A stretch of 42,184 bases of DNA from Candidatus Rokuibacteriota bacterium (GTDB lineage: Bacteria > Methylomirabilota > Methylomirabilia > Rokubacteriales > CSP1-6), in assembly GCA_005887895.1 (NCBI GenBank), contig VBPC01000264.1, positions 1 through 42,184 of the forward strand, written 5' to 3'. The notes below the pieces were generated by a model. That model saw only the letters and a list, made by a program, of their open reading frames with translations. It did no database searches and was not told where the DNA came from. Below, piece after piece: positions 8,483 to 16,839 of this stretch. Position numbers and translations under genes: made by a program. Every line of letters starts with the position of its first letter. Position 1 is the stretch's first letter.

Positions 8483-11400
8483 GGCGACGCATCTCTGTGT
8501 GGATTCCGATCGTCCTCGGCCTGGCCCTGGGGGCGCTCTACGAGGGCGCCGTGCTGCTGGGCTCGGGTGGCCTCCCGCTGCGCATTCCGATTCCGTACGC
8601 CGTGCCGATCTTCGACACGCCGTTCGCGCTGGTCGCGGCCGGCGTCGGCTATCTCTGCCTCGAGCGTCATCGCCTGCGCCAGGACGTGCGCTCGGCCGGC
8701 ATGGGCAGCACGCTGTGGCTGACGGCGCTGCTCGCGCTCGCCCACATCGCCGCCCAGCCCGACTATCCGGCGAATCCCGGCGTCAACGCGGGCATCGCGC
8801 CGTACTTCTTCTTCCTCAGCTACCTGGCCGGACTGGCGGGCATCGGCCTGGCCGCGCATTCGGGCGAGCGCAGCCTGCCGCTGAGGGACCGCGGCCGGTT
8901 CGGGATCGGCGCCGGCGTCGTCGTGCTCAGCGCGGTCGTCATTGTCGTCGTGCTCGAGGTCCGTCCGCTCCTGCCCTCCATGGTCCGGATGCCCGGGCGG
9001 TTCACGCCCTTCGGCCTCTGGTCGGGCATCTTCGTCATCGCCACCGCCGGCGCGTGGGCGCTGTGGGGCGGCCTGCGTCGCTACTTCGCGCGGGACCCGT
9101 TCGGCGGTTACCTGCTGCTCGCGGCCTACATCTGGATGCTCGGACTGATCGGGGTTCTGATCTGCCCCTACCGCTACAGCATCCCGTGGTACCTGTCGGG
9201 GTTCGCGCGGCCGCTCGGCGTCGGCGTCATCTTCGTCGGGTTGCTGCGCGAGCAGGTGTGGCTGTACCGGGAGGCGCGCGCCCGCCAGCGAGACCTCGAC
9301 GTTCTCCATCGGGCGGGCCAGGCCCTCGTGCGCAGCCTGGATCTCGCCGAGATCGCGCGGACCATCGTGACCGAGGCGCTGGCCGTCTCCGGCGCCGACG
9401 GCGCGATCCTGTTCCGCTTCGACGAGCCCGAGCGCCTGCTGGTCACGATGAGTCACGCCGGCGTGATCAGCGATCGGCTGGCCTCGGGCCTGCAGATGCC
9501 GCTCGGCCGGGGCGCGTCCGGAGTGGCCGTCGCCGAGCGGCGGCCGGTCGTGACGTCGTTGCTGGAGGAGGACCCCGCGGTGCCGTTCCCGCCGGCGGTC
9601 ATCGCGGCGATGCGCGGCGAAGGGCTCGAGTCCGTGGTGGCGATCCCGCTCTCCGGCCAGACCGGCGAGGTGTACGGCGCCCTCTCGATCTTCCACCGCC
9701 GTCGGCGCGAGCCCACCGCTGCCGACATCGACCTGCTCGCCGCGTTCGGGACCCAGGCGTCGGTGGCGATCGAGAACGGGCGGTCGTTCGACCGGCTGGC
9801 GCTCAAGGCCCGCCACGACGAGCAGCTGCACGCGTTTTCGCAGCGCCTGCTGGAGGCCGGCAGCGAGCCGGCGATCCGCGAGGACGCCGTCCGGCTCACC
9901 CGCGAGCTGCTGGGGGCCGACTGCGTGGGGCTGTTCCTGTTCGATGCCGGGGCCGGCTGCCTGCGGATGGACACCGGCGTGGGCTGGAAGCCGGGCACCG
10001 TGAGCAAGCTCACCATCACGCCCAGCGCCGACTCGTTCGCGGGCTACACGTTCCTGCACAAGGCGCCCATCCTGGTCGAGGACCTGGCCACCGAGCGTCG
10101 GTTCACGGTGCCGTCGCACCTGATCGCCAACGACGTTCACGCCGGCGCCGTCATGCCGCTCGGCATCCGCGATCAGCCGGTCGGCGTGCTCGCCGCCTAC
10201 TACCGCGCACGGCACCGCTTCGGCGACGAGGAGCTCCGCGTGCTGACCAGCATCGCCCATCAGACGGCGCTCGCGCTCGAGAAGGTCCGTCTCTACACCG
10301 AGCTGCAGGCCAACCTTCGGGAGCTGCAGGAGACGCAGGCCCAGCTCATCCAGGCCGACAAGCTGAAGGCGCTCGGCACGCTCCTGTCGGGGATGGCTCA
10401 CGAGCTCAACGGCCCGCTCTCCACGATCATGCTTTCCGCGCAGCTCCTGCAGCGCCAGCCGGCGCTCCCGCGGGTCGTGCGCGAGCGGGTCGACGCGATC
10501 GACGAAGAGTGCGAGCGGGCCGCTCGCATCGTGCGCGAGCTGCTCGTCTTCGCCCGGCGCCAAGCGCCCGAGCGACGCCAGAGCGACCTCAACGAGGTCG
10601 TCCGGGCGGCGCTCAAGCTCCAGGCGCGGGAATTCGAGCTCGCCGGCATTCGCGTCGTCACCGCCCTGGAGGCGCTGCCGAGGATCTGGGCCGACGCCCA
10701 CCAGCTGCAGCAGGTACTGCTCAACCTGTTCACCAACGCGACGCACGCCATCAAGTCCGCCGGCCGGCGCGGCGTGCTCACGGTGCGCTCGGCCGAAGGC
10801 CCGCACGGGATCACGCTGGTGGTGGAGGACAACGGCCCCGGCATCCCGCCCGAGCACCTCGGCCGCGTGTTCGATCCCTTCTTCACGACCAAGGGCGTCG
10901 GCGAAGGCACCGGGCTCGGGCTGAGCCTGTCCATCGGCATCGTGGAGGCCCACGGCGGTCGCATGTCGGTCGAGAACATCCCGTCTCTGGGGGCCCGGTT
11001 CACCATTCGCCTGCCGTTCGGTCATCGCGCCGACGTCGATGAGGCGCCGGCGGCGCTCCCCGCGGTGGCGGCGACCGGCCGGATCCTGGTCGTCGAGGAC
11101 GAGGCGGCGCTGCGCCGCGTCCTCGCGGACGGGCTCGCCAGCCTCGGTCATCGCGTGATGGAGGCGGACACGGGGCAGGCGGCCATCGACCTCCTGGAGC
11201 GCGAGACCTACGACGTCGTCGTGCTCGACCTCATGCTGCCCGGGATCGACGGCAAGGGCGTGTGGCAGTGGATCCATGGGCATCAGCCGTCCCGGGCCGA
11301 TCGCGTGGTGTTCATGACCGGCGACATCGGCCCGGCGTCTCAACGGTTCGTCGAGGACTCGGGTCGCCCGGTGCTCAACAAGCCCCTGGCGATGGACCGC

Positions 11401-11526
11401 CTCGGGCAGGTCGTCGCCGAGGTTCTCGCCGGTCCGGGCGACCGCGTCGCCGTCGGCATCGTCCAGCACGTCAATGGGAACCATCCCAACGGTAGTCATC
11501 CCCATGCTCAAGGAGAAACCGCATGA
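8479..11526 (+). CDS. Hybrid sensor histidine kinase (membrane domain - GAF - GAF - HisKA - HATPase - receiver)
   Basis: A 1015-residue inner-membrane kinase. Residues 1 to about 260 contain roughly seven or eight hydrophobic segments of a membrane sensor domain. Two GAF-like domains follow (about 275-440 and 450-605), then a short coiled coil. The dimerisation domain has H641 in GMAHELNG. The ATPase domain has its N box (NLFTNATHAI), G1 (VVEDNGPGIP) and G2 (GTGLGLSL). A C-terminal receiver (from about 868) retains its phosphoacceptor D917 in VVLDLMLPG and a conserved Lys (LNKPLA). It begins inside the stop of the preceding receiver-like gene and its own stop overlaps the ATG of the exported protein. 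It is thus the only member of the cassette with an intact phosphorelay chemistry. Confidence 0.93.
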   Translation: MRRRISVWIPIVLGLALGALYEGAVLLGSGGLPLRIPIPYAVPIFDTPFALVAAGVGYLCLERHRLRQDVRSAGMGSTLWLTALLALAHIAAQPDYPANPGVNAGIAPYFFFLSYLAGLAGIGLAAHSGERSLPLRDRGRFGIGAGVVVLSAVVIVVVLEVRPLLPSMVRMPGRFTPFGLWSGIFVIATAGAWALWGGLRRYFARDPFGGYLLLAAYIWMLGLIGVLICPYRYSIPWYLSGFARPLGVGVIFVGLLREQVWLYREARARQRDLDVLHRAGQALVRSLDLAEIARTIVTEALAVSGADGAILFRFDEPERLLVTMSHAGVISDRLASGLQMPLGRGASGVAVAERRPVVTSLLEEDPAVPFPPAVIAAMRGEGLESVVAIPLSGQTGEVYGALSIFHRRRREPTAADIDLLAAFGTQASVAIENGRSFDRLALKARHDEQLHAFSQRLLEAGSEPAIREDAVRLTRELLGADCVGLFLFDAGAGCLRMDTGVGWKPGTVSKLTITPSADSFAGYTFLHKAPILVEDLATERRFTVPSHLIANDVHAGAVMPLGIRDQPVGVLAAYYRARHRFGDEELRVLTSIAHQTALALEKVRLYTELQANLRELQETQAQLIQADKLKALGTLLSGMAHELNGPLSTIMLSAQLLQRQPALPRVVRERVDAIDEECERAARIVRELLVFARRQAPERRQSDLNEVVRAALKLQAREFELAGIRVVTALEALPRIWADAHQLQQVLLNLFTNATHAIKSAGRRGVLTVRSAEGPHGITLVVEDNGPGIPPEHLGRVFDPFFTTKGVGEGTGLGLSLSIGIVEAHGGRMSVENIPSLGARFTIRLPFGHRADVDEAPAALPAVAATGRILVVEDEAALRRVLADGLASLGHRVMEADTGQAAIDLLERETYDVVVLDLMLPGIDGKGVWQWIHGHQPSRADRVVFMTGDIGPASQRFVEDSGRPVLNKPLAMDRLGQVVAEVLAGPGDRVAVGIVQHVNGNHPNGSHPHAQGETA

Positions 11527-12536
11527 CTTTGATGAACGCCTCACGCGCGAGAGTCGGCGCCGCCGCCGTGCTTGTCGCCCTGGTGATCCTGGCGGCGCCG
11601 GCCGCGGCGTCCGCGGGCCTGCTCGGCGGCCTGCTCGGCGTGGTCGGTGGTGTCGTCGGCGCCGTCGTCGACGTGCTCGCGCCGCCCGTGGTTGGCCCCG
11701 GGCCCTTCGTCATCCACTTCGAGGCGACGCCGAACCTGTTCTCGGCTCCCAACGGCACGCAGCCGGCCGTGCGGCCCTACTACGCGAGCGGGACGATGAC
11801 GCTCAGCGTCTCCAACGGGCAGACGGATGTGCAGTTCTCCGTGCGGAGCGCGAGGCCGAACACGATTTACACGATCTGGACGGTCTTCTACCCGCTGGCC
11901 TGGCCCATGTACTTCCCGACGGGGAGCATCAGGCCGGCACTCGACCCGAATTTCCCCCTGGGACCTCCAGGCTTCCTCACCGAAGGGGGCGTCGTCGCGC
12001 CGACCGCATCCTTGCACTCGCAGTTCACCAACGGAATGGGGATCGACCCTGGCGTCGCGCTGGTCACCGACTCCTACGGTAACGGATACGTTCGCTTGAC
12101 CCTCGACTACAACATCCTCGGGAACACCTACGACGACGGCCCGCCGCTCGGCAACAAGTCGATCGTCTCCCAGTGCGTGGTCGATTCCCCCGGGCCGCAG
12201 AGTGGCCCGTGCCCTTCGGCGAGCGCGATTCAGCGCGTGACGACCACGTGGCTGAGGAAGTACATCGCCCAGGTGCCGGCAGCCAACCGCGCGAGCGTCT
12301 GCGCGAACTACAACGCCTCGGATCCGACCAGCATCTTCTGGCAGTGCATCGACCCGGCGACCGTGAACTCGCAGACGGGCAACGGCCTGCCGCGGGTGTG
12401 GCGCTTCCCGTTCGACCACTTCCGCCTGGCCGCCCATCCCGACGGGCTCACGCACGGCTTCATCGGCGGCAACGAGGACGAGCACGTGATCGACATGGTC
12501 GGACGGCGCTGCCACCTCACGAACACCTGTCCTTGA
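11523..12536 (+). CDS. Exported protein of unknown function, coupled to the histidine kinase
   Basis: A 337-residue protein I do not recognise. A signal peptide is clear: basic N-terminus, hydrophobic core and ASA near residue 31. The mature N-terminus is a Gly-rich hydrophobic run (about 32-50) resembling a glycine zipper. The rest looks like a beta-rich extracytoplasmic domain with aromatic stretches (PNTIYTIWTVFYPLAWPMYF). About six Cys lie in the C-terminal half (SQC, GPC, SVC, WQC, RRC, NTC), so disulfides are likely. AAGGAG at 11511-11516 gives a good ribosome-binding site, and the ATG overlaps the kinase stop. Coupling suggests a function tied to the kinase, perhaps an extracytoplasmic sensing partner (inference). 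Confidence 0.8.
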   Translation: MTLMNASRARVGAAAVLVALVILAAPAAASAGLLGGLLGVVGGVVGAVVDVLAPPVVGPGPFVIHFEATPNLFSAPNGTQPAVRPYYASGTMTLSVSNGQTDVQFSVRSARPNTIYTIWTVFYPLAWPMYFPTGSIRPALDPNFPLGPPGFLTEGGVVAPTASLHSQFTNGMGIDPGVALVTDSYGNGYVRLTLDYNILGNTYDDGPPLGNKSIVSQCVVDSPGPQSGPCPSASAIQRVTTTWLRKYIAQVPAANRASVCANYNASDPTSIFWQCIDPATVNSQTGNGLPRVWRFPFDHFRLAAHPDGLTHGFIGGNEDEHVIDMVGRRCHLTNTCP

Positions 12537-12542
12537 AATGGA

Positions 12543-12567
12543 TGGGGGGCCTCGAACGGGCCCCCCA
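12543..12567. terminator. GC hairpin after the exported protein
   Basis: TGGGGGGCC (12543-12551) pairs with GGCCCCCCA (12559-12567), loop of 7. It lies just after the stop at 12536. A closely similar hairpin with the same GATGGGGGGCCTCG beginning occurs at 33619-33645. Confidence 0.5.
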
Positions 12568-12583
12568 AGCCCCCCAAATGTTC

Positions 12584-12612
12584 GGCGCGCCCCGGCGGAG
12601 CCGGGGCGCGCC
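12584..12612 (+). terminator. Strong 13-bp hairpin, probable terminator of the kinase/exported-protein operon
   Basis: GGCGCGCCCCGGC (12584-12596) pairs perfectly with GCCGGGGCGCGCC (12600-12612) with a 3-base loop, and TCTTT follows at once. This is the best intrinsic-terminator candidate in the window. Confidence 0.65.
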
Positions 12613-12615
12613 TCT

Positions 12616-12651
12616 TTAACCCGACAGTCTGCAAGGAGCCCGTCGGGTTAA
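12616..12651. terminator. 10-bp inverted repeat in the 12.6 kb intergenic region
   Basis: TTAACCCGAC (12616-12625) and GTCGGGTTAA (12642-12651) form a perfect stem with a 16-base loop. It is the third of five hairpins between 12541 and 12723 and may serve either strand, since the genes on both sides converge here. Confidence 0.4.
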
Positions 12652-12654
12652 CGA

Positions 12655-12723
12655 GGGCGGCGACGGCTCCGCCGGCGACGCCCGAGCGTCCGGGGGGCCT
12701 GGGGGCCATATCGGGGCCCCCAG
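12655..12723 (+). repeat. Two-hairpin intergenic repeat, copy A
   Basis: First of four related elements. Hairpin 1: GGGCG (12655-12659) and CGCCC (12679-12683) enclose CGGC-TCC-GCCG (12664-12674). Hairpin 2: CTGGGGGCC (12699-12707) pairs with GGCCCCCAG (12715-12723), loop ATATCGG. It lies between the convergent exported-protein and AtzG-like genes, 5 bases from the latter's stop. See copies at 14242, 17559 and 33682. Confidence 0.75.
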
Positions 12724-12728
12724 GTAAA

Positions 12729-12917
12729 CTAAGTCCCGTCGGGGTCCACGGGCGCGGGCGTCGCCTCCGGGCCGCCGGCCGGCAGGTCGGCCAGCGGCGC
12801 CAGCGCCTCGATGAACGCGTTCAGCCGGTGCGTCACCTCGGCGGCGTCCTCCTCGGTCATCGGCAGCTCCAGCGCGCGGGCCAGCGCGCGAACATCCGCC
12901 TCGGTCAGATCGGCCAT
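12729..12917 (-). CDS. AtzG/GatC-like small amidase subunit
   Basis: A 62-residue protein beginning MADLTEADVRALARALELP and ending in a Pro-rich tail (LPAGGPEATPAPVDPDGT). This matches the AtzG-like family, GatC-type helical subunits that bind GatA/AtzE-type amidases and stabilise them. A GGAGG sequence sits about 6 bases before the ATG and fixes the start. It is divergent from the ABC binding-protein gene at 12993. The only amidase in the window is 4.7 kb away (17631-19046), on the same strand but beyond five transporter genes on the other. Pairing of the two is inference. Confidence 0.7.
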   Translation of the reverse strand: MADLTEADVRALARALELPMTEEDAAEVTHRLNAFIEALAPLADLPAGGPEATPAPVDPDGT

Positions 12918-12933
12918 CACGTCCTCCGGTTGC

Positions 12934-12962
12934 TTGCGCTGCGCTGAGGGCGAGTGTAGCCT
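12934..12962 (+). promoter_or_regulatory. Candidate sigma70-type promoter for the first ABC importer
   Basis: TTGCGC (12934-12939) and TAGCCT (12957-12962) are separated by 17 bases, upstream of the binding-protein ATG at 12993, which has its own AGGAGGG site. Half-matches only; the position in a divergent intergenic region supports it. Confidence 0.35.
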
Positions 12963-12992
12963 GACCGCGCCCCGCGGGGGCAGGAGGGCTCC

Positions 12993-14222
12993 ATGCCGCG
13001 AGCGCGAGTGAGTCGTCGCGTCTTCCTCGGAACGGTCGGCGCCGCCGCGGCGCTCGGTGCGCTGCCCGGCGTCGGGCGCGCGCAGGGCAAGGAGGTCAGG
13101 CTCGGCTACATCCTGCCGGTGACCGGACCGCTGGCGTTCGAGGCGCAGCTCTCGCTCAACGGGCTGCAGCTCGCCGTCGACGAGATCAATGGCGTCGGCG
13201 GCGTGAAGGCGCTGGGCGGGGCGAAGCTGACGCTGCTGCCAGGCGACACGCAGCAGAAGGTCGAGCTGGGCAACTCCGAGGCGGCGCGATTGATCGACCA
13301 GGGCGTCTGCGCGCTGATCGGGCCGTTCTCGAGCCTGGTGGCGTACTCGGTGCGGCAGGTGACCGAGAAGAACAAGACGCCGTTCATGCTGCTGGCGGCG
13401 GTCGCCGACAACCTCACCGAGGGCGGCCTGCGCTACGTCTTCCGCGTGCAACCCAACGGCAAGAGCATGGCGACGCTGACCATGAACAACATGTTCGAGA
13501 TGGCGCGGGCCGCCAGCGCCCCCGTCAAGCGCGTGGCGATGATGCACGAGGACGGCAACTTCGGCACCACGATGGGCAACCACGTCGAGGCCTTCGCCGG
13601 CAAGCTCGGCTACGCGCTGGTGCAGCGCATTCCCTACAGCCTCAAGTCCCCTGACTTCACGGCCGAACTCTCCAAGGTGAAGGCCGCCAAGCCCGACCTG
13701 CTCGTCATCAGCGGCTACTACGGGGACTCGAAGATCATCGCGGAGACGGCCGCCAAGCTGCGCATCGGCGTCAACGCGCTGGTGGGCCTGGCCAACGCCG
13801 CCTACTCGAATCCGAAGTTCATCGCCGACAACCGCGAGCTGACCGACAACCTCTTCGACGGCAACTACTGGCACAATCCGCAGTCGCCGCGGGCGAGGGC
13901 GGTGTTCGCGGCCTACGAGAAGCGCTTCGGCTCGACGCTCACCTCGCACGGCGTGCAGGCCTACACGGTGATCTACGTCCTCAAGGACGCGCTGGAGCGC
14001 GCCGCGTCCGCCGATCGCGACAAGCTGCGGGACGCCCTGGCCCGGACCGATCTCGCCGATCACATCCTGCCGCAGGACGCGATCAAGTTCGACGACACCG
14101 GCGAGAACGTCAACGCCACGCCCGCGCTCCTGCAGGTCCAGAACGGCAAGGCCGTCGTCGTGGGCCCGGCCCGGTTCGCCGAAGCCAAGCCCGTCTTCCC
14201 CGTCCCCAAGTGGCACGGCTAG
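12993..14222 (+). CDS. Branched-chain-amino-acid-type ABC transporter substrate-binding protein
   Basis: A 409-residue periplasmic binding protein (Peripla_BP_6/LivK type). The N-terminus SRRVFLGTVGAAAALGAL is a twin-arginine signal peptide, so it is probably exported folded. The mature start KEVRLGYILPVTGPLAF and the later ALIGPFSSL segment are typical of the family. AGGAGGG just before the ATG fixes the start. It leads an importer operon with LivH, LivM, LivG and LivF; a two-hairpin repeat fills the 85 bp between it and livH. Family members take up amino acids, amides, urea or aromatic acids. The nearby amidase and AtzG-like genes make an amide-like substrate a reasonable guess. Confidence 0.9.
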   Translation: MPRARVSRRVFLGTVGAAAALGALPGVGRAQGKEVRLGYILPVTGPLAFEAQLSLNGLQLAVDEINGVGGVKALGGAKLTLLPGDTQQKVELGNSEAARLIDQGVCALIGPFSSLVAYSVRQVTEKNKTPFMLLAAVADNLTEGGLRYVFRVQPNGKSMATLTMNNMFEMARAASAPVKRVAMMHEDGNFGTTMGNHVEAFAGKLGYALVQRIPYSLKSPDFTAELSKVKAAKPDLLVISGYYGDSKIIAETAAKLRIGVNALVGLANAAYSNPKFIADNRELTDNLFDGNYWHNPQSPRARAVFAAYEKRFGSTLTSHGVQAYTVIYVLKDALERAASADRDKLRDALARTDLADHILPQDAIKFDDTGENVNATPALLQVQNGKAVVVGPARFAEAKPVFPVPKWHG

Positions 14223-14241
14223 ACCCGCGCAGCAATGACCA

Positions 14242-14308
14242 GGGCCGCCACGGCTGCGCCGGGGCGGCCCGAGCGCTGGGGGGATTGGGGGCCATGTCGG
14301 GGCCCCCA
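14242..14308 (+). repeat. Two-hairpin intergenic repeat, copy B, abutting the livH start
   Basis: Hairpin 1: GGGCCGCC (14242-14249) with GGCGGCCC (14263-14270), inner CGGC-TGC-GCCG. Hairpin 2: TGGGGGCC (14286-14293) with GGCCCCCA (14301-14308), loop ATGTCGG. The last base of hairpin 2 is the A of the livH ATG. No Shine-Dalgarno sequence is visible. It sits between the binding-protein and permease genes, where partial termination or translational control would lower permease output. Confidence 0.8.
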
Positions 14309-15186
14309 TGTTCAGTCTAGACCTCCTTCTGCAGGCCGTCGTCAGCGGCGTGCTGCTCGGCGGCGTGTACGGGCTCGTCGCCTCCGGGCTGTCGCTGATC
14401 TTCGGCGTGCTGCGCATCATCAACTTCGCCCACGGCGCGGTGATGATGCTGGCGATGTACGCGACGTACTGGCTCTTCGCGCTCCTGCACGTCGATCCCT
14501 ACCTCTCCATCGTCGTCACCGGGCCGGCGTTCTTCCTGCTCGGCATGCTGATCCAGCGCGTCGTCATCGAGCCCAACCGCTTCGCCGCCGAGCACAACCA
14601 GCTTCTGCTCACCCTCGGCCTCGCCCTCTTCCTCGAGAACCTGGCGCTGGTGCTCTGGCAAGGCGACTTCCGCACCGTGCGGCCGGCCTACGCCAACGCC
14701 TCGTTCACGCTCGGCGAGGCCCTGGTCGAGGTGCCGCGGCTCGTGGCCTGCGCCGGCGCCGTCGTGATGGCGCTGGCGCTGTTCGGCTTCCTGCGGCTCA
14801 CCGACGTCGGCAAGGCCATCCGCGCGCTGGCCGAGGAGCCCGAGGGCGCGATGCTCATGGGCATCGACGTCGGCCGCATCCGCGCCGTCGCCTTCGGCAT
14901 CGGCGCCGGCTGCGTGGCGGTGGCCGGCGCGCTGGTGACGCCGTTCTTCTACGTCGCGCCCGACGTGGGGGAGTCGTTCAACATCATGGCCTTTGTCGTG
15001 GTCGTGCTGGGCGGCATGGGCAACTTCGTCGGCGCGCTGCTGGGCGGCTTCATCGTGGGGCTGGCCGAATCGCTCGGCGCCACGGCGCTGCCGGGCTCGC
15101 TCAAGCAGCTCGTCGTCTTCGCGCTCTTCGTGCTGGTCCTGCTGTTCCGGCCGGCCGGGCTCTTCGGGGGCGGGCGTGGCCGCTGA
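14308..15186 (+). CDS. livH: ABC transporter permease, LivH type
   Basis: A 292-residue integral membrane permease with about eight hydrophobic segments. The N-terminal stretch (SGVLLGGVYGLVASGLSLIF) and the motif INFAHGAVMMLAMY are typical of LivH, and VVLGGMGNFVGALLGGF lies in the family's C-terminal signature. The ATG begins at the last base of a strong hairpin and has no clear ribosome-binding site, yet it gives the expected N-terminus. livM starts 11 bases before this stop, so the two are coupled. Confidence 0.9.
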   Translation: MFSLDLLLQAVVSGVLLGGVYGLVASGLSLIFGVLRIINFAHGAVMMLAMYATYWLFALLHVDPYLSIVVTGPAFFLLGMLIQRVVIEPNRFAAEHNQLLLTLGLALFLENLALVLWQGDFRTVRPAYANASFTLGEALVEVPRLVACAGAVVMALALFGFLRLTDVGKAIRALAEEPEGAMLMGIDVGRIRAVAFGIGAGCVAVAGALVTPFFYVAPDVGESFNIMAFVVVVLGGMGNFVGALLGGFIVGLAESLGATALPGSLKQLVVFALFVLVLLFRPAGLFGGGRGR

Positions 15187-16126
15187 GCTCGCGGGCGGCC
15201 TGGCCCTGGGGCTCCTGCTGGTGGCCCCGCCGTTCCTGCCGGCGTACTTCCTCGAGATCCTGATCAGCGTGATGCTGTTCGGCTACCTCGGCGCGGCCTG
15301 GAACATCCTGGGCGGCTACGCCGGCCAGTTCTCGTTCGGCCACGCGGCCTACTTCGGCATCGGCGCCTACACCTCCACGCTGCTGTTCCTGCGCCTCGGC
15401 GTCACGCCCTGGCTCGGCATGCTGGCCGGCGGCGTGCTGGCCGCGGCCTTCGGGCTCTTCGCGGGCTATCTGTCCTTTCGTTACGGGCTGCGCGGGCCGT
15501 ACTTCTCGCTGGTGACGCTGGCCTTCGCCGAGATGCTGAGAGTGGTCGCCGTGAACACCAAGGCGGTCGGCTCGTCGCTCGGTCTCGTCATTCCCAGCCG
15601 GGAGGCGGCGCCGGTCGATTTCGTCTTCGCCGGCAAGCTTCCGTACTACTACGTGATCCTCGCCATGACCCTGGGAGCGGTGTGGATCACGCGCCGGCTC
15701 GAGCGCAGCAAGCTCGGCTACTCGCTGCGGGCCATCCGCGAGAACGAGGACGCCGCCGAGGCGTCCGGCGTCGACGCGCTCGGCATGAAGCTCCGCGCCA
15801 TGGCGCTGTCGTCCTTTCTCACCGCGCTGGGCGGCACGTTCTACGCGCAGTACTTCGCCTACATCGATCCCAGCATCACCTTCGGTCCAGCGGTGTCGAT
15901 CCAGGGGCTGCTGCAGGCGATCGTCGGTGGCGCCGGCACCGTGCTGGGCCCCGTCGTCGGCGCCTTCGTGCTGACGCCGGTCTCCGAGCTGTCGCGGGCC
16001 ATGATCCGGGGGCGCGCCGGCGTCGACGTGATGGTCTACGGCCTCGTCCTGATCCTGGTCATCTCGTTCCTGCCGAACGGCTTGATGGGCTGGGTGAGCC
16101 GGCGGCCGGCCCGCGGCCGGTCGTGA
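15176..16126 (+). CDS. livM: ABC transporter permease, LivM type
   Basis: A 316-residue membrane permease. I chose the GTG at 15176 because the LivM N-terminus (LLLVAPPFLPAYFLEILISVMLFGYLGAAWNILGGYAG) follows directly; the gene overlaps livH by 11 bases. GQFSFGHAAYFGIGAY and the loop RAIRENEDAAEASGV are LivM signatures. It pairs with LivH to form the membrane channel. Its stop overlaps the livG start by one base (TGATG). Confidence 0.88.
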   Translation: MAAELAGGLALGLLLVAPPFLPAYFLEILISVMLFGYLGAAWNILGGYAGQFSFGHAAYFGIGAYTSTLLFLRLGVTPWLGMLAGGVLAAAFGLFAGYLSFRYGLRGPYFSLVTLAFAEMLRVVAVNTKAVGSSLGLVIPSREAAPVDFVFAGKLPYYYVILAMTLGAVWITRRLERSKLGYSLRAIRENEDAAEASGVDALGMKLRAMALSSFLTALGGTFYAQYFAYIDPSITFGPAVSIQGLLQAIVGGAGTVLGPVVGAFVLTPVSELSRAMIRGRAGVDVMVYGLVLILVISFLPNGLMGWVSRRPARGRS

Positions 16127-16839
16127 TGCTCCTGGAGGTCGACGGCCTCACCAAGCGGTTCGGCGGCCTCACCGCGGTGAGCGGCTTCAGCCTCTCCGTC
16201 GAGGCGGGCGAGATCGTCGGCCTCATCGGCCCCAACGGAGCCGGCAAGACCACGGTGTTCCACCTGCTGTCGGGCTTCCACACACCGACGACGGGCGCCA
16301 TCCGCTTCAAGGGCGTGTCGGTCGTCGGCGCCCGGCCGCACGAGATCTGCCGACGCGGCCTCGCGCGCACGTTCCAGATCGTCCAGCCCTTCGTGAACCT
16401 GACGGCGCTGGAGAACGTGATGGTCGGCGCGTTCAATCGCACCGACGACCCGGCGGCGGCCCGCGGACGCGCCGGCGAGCTGCTCGAGTTCGTCGGGCTG
16501 GGCGCCCGCCGCGACACGCCGGCGCGCGCGCTGACGCTGCCCGATCGCAAGCGGCTGGAGATGGCGCGGGGCCTCGCCACCGGGCCCGAGCTCCTGCTGT
16601 TGGATGAGGTGATGTCCGGCCTCAACCCGACCGAGATCGAGGCCATCATCGGGCTCATCCGGCGCATCCACGCCGACGGCATCGCCCTGCTCATCATCGA
16701 GCACGTGATGCGCGCGATCATGGCGCTCTCGCAGCGCATCGTCGTGCTGCATCACGGCGAGAAGATCGCCGAGGGGCGCCCGGCCGACGTCTCGCGCGAT
16801 CCCCGGGTGATCGAGGCCTATCTCGGAGCCGAGCCGTGA
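16126..16839 (+). CDS. livG: ABC transporter ATP-binding protein, LivG type
   Basis: A 237-residue cytoplasmic ATPase starting MLLEVDGLTKRFGGLTAVSG. Walker A is GPNGAGKT near residue 35. The signature region reads LTLPDRKRLEMARGLA, a divergent form in place of LSYGQQR. Walker B is LLLLDEVMSGLNPTE, where the usual DEP is DEV. The switch His is in IEHVM. These are modest departures from the LivG consensus. Overlaps with livM and livF show one operon. Confidence 0.9.
   Translation: MLLEVDGLTKRFGGLTAVSGFSLSVEAGEIVGLIGPNGAGKTTVFHLLSGFHTPTTGAIRFKGVSVVGARPHEICRRGLARTFQIVQPFVNLTALENVMVGAFNRTDDPAAARGRAGELLEFVGLGARRDTPARALTLPDRKRLEMARGLATGPELLLLDEVMSGLNPTEIEAIIGLIRRIHADGIALLIIEHVMRAIMALSQRIVVLHHGEKIAEGRPADVSRDPRVIEAYLGAEP

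Noticed and set aside
7987..11544. Very long open frame (about 1185 codons) on the minus strand opposite the kinase
   Set aside because: Low-complexity Arg/Asp/Glu/Gln-rich sequence typical of antisense frames in GC-rich genes; the plus-strand product has clear domains.
12918..14423. Minus-strand open frame extending upstream of the AtzG-like gene
   Set aside because: Only the last 62 codons look like a protein family and they have their own ribosome-binding site; the rest is opposite the binding-protein gene.
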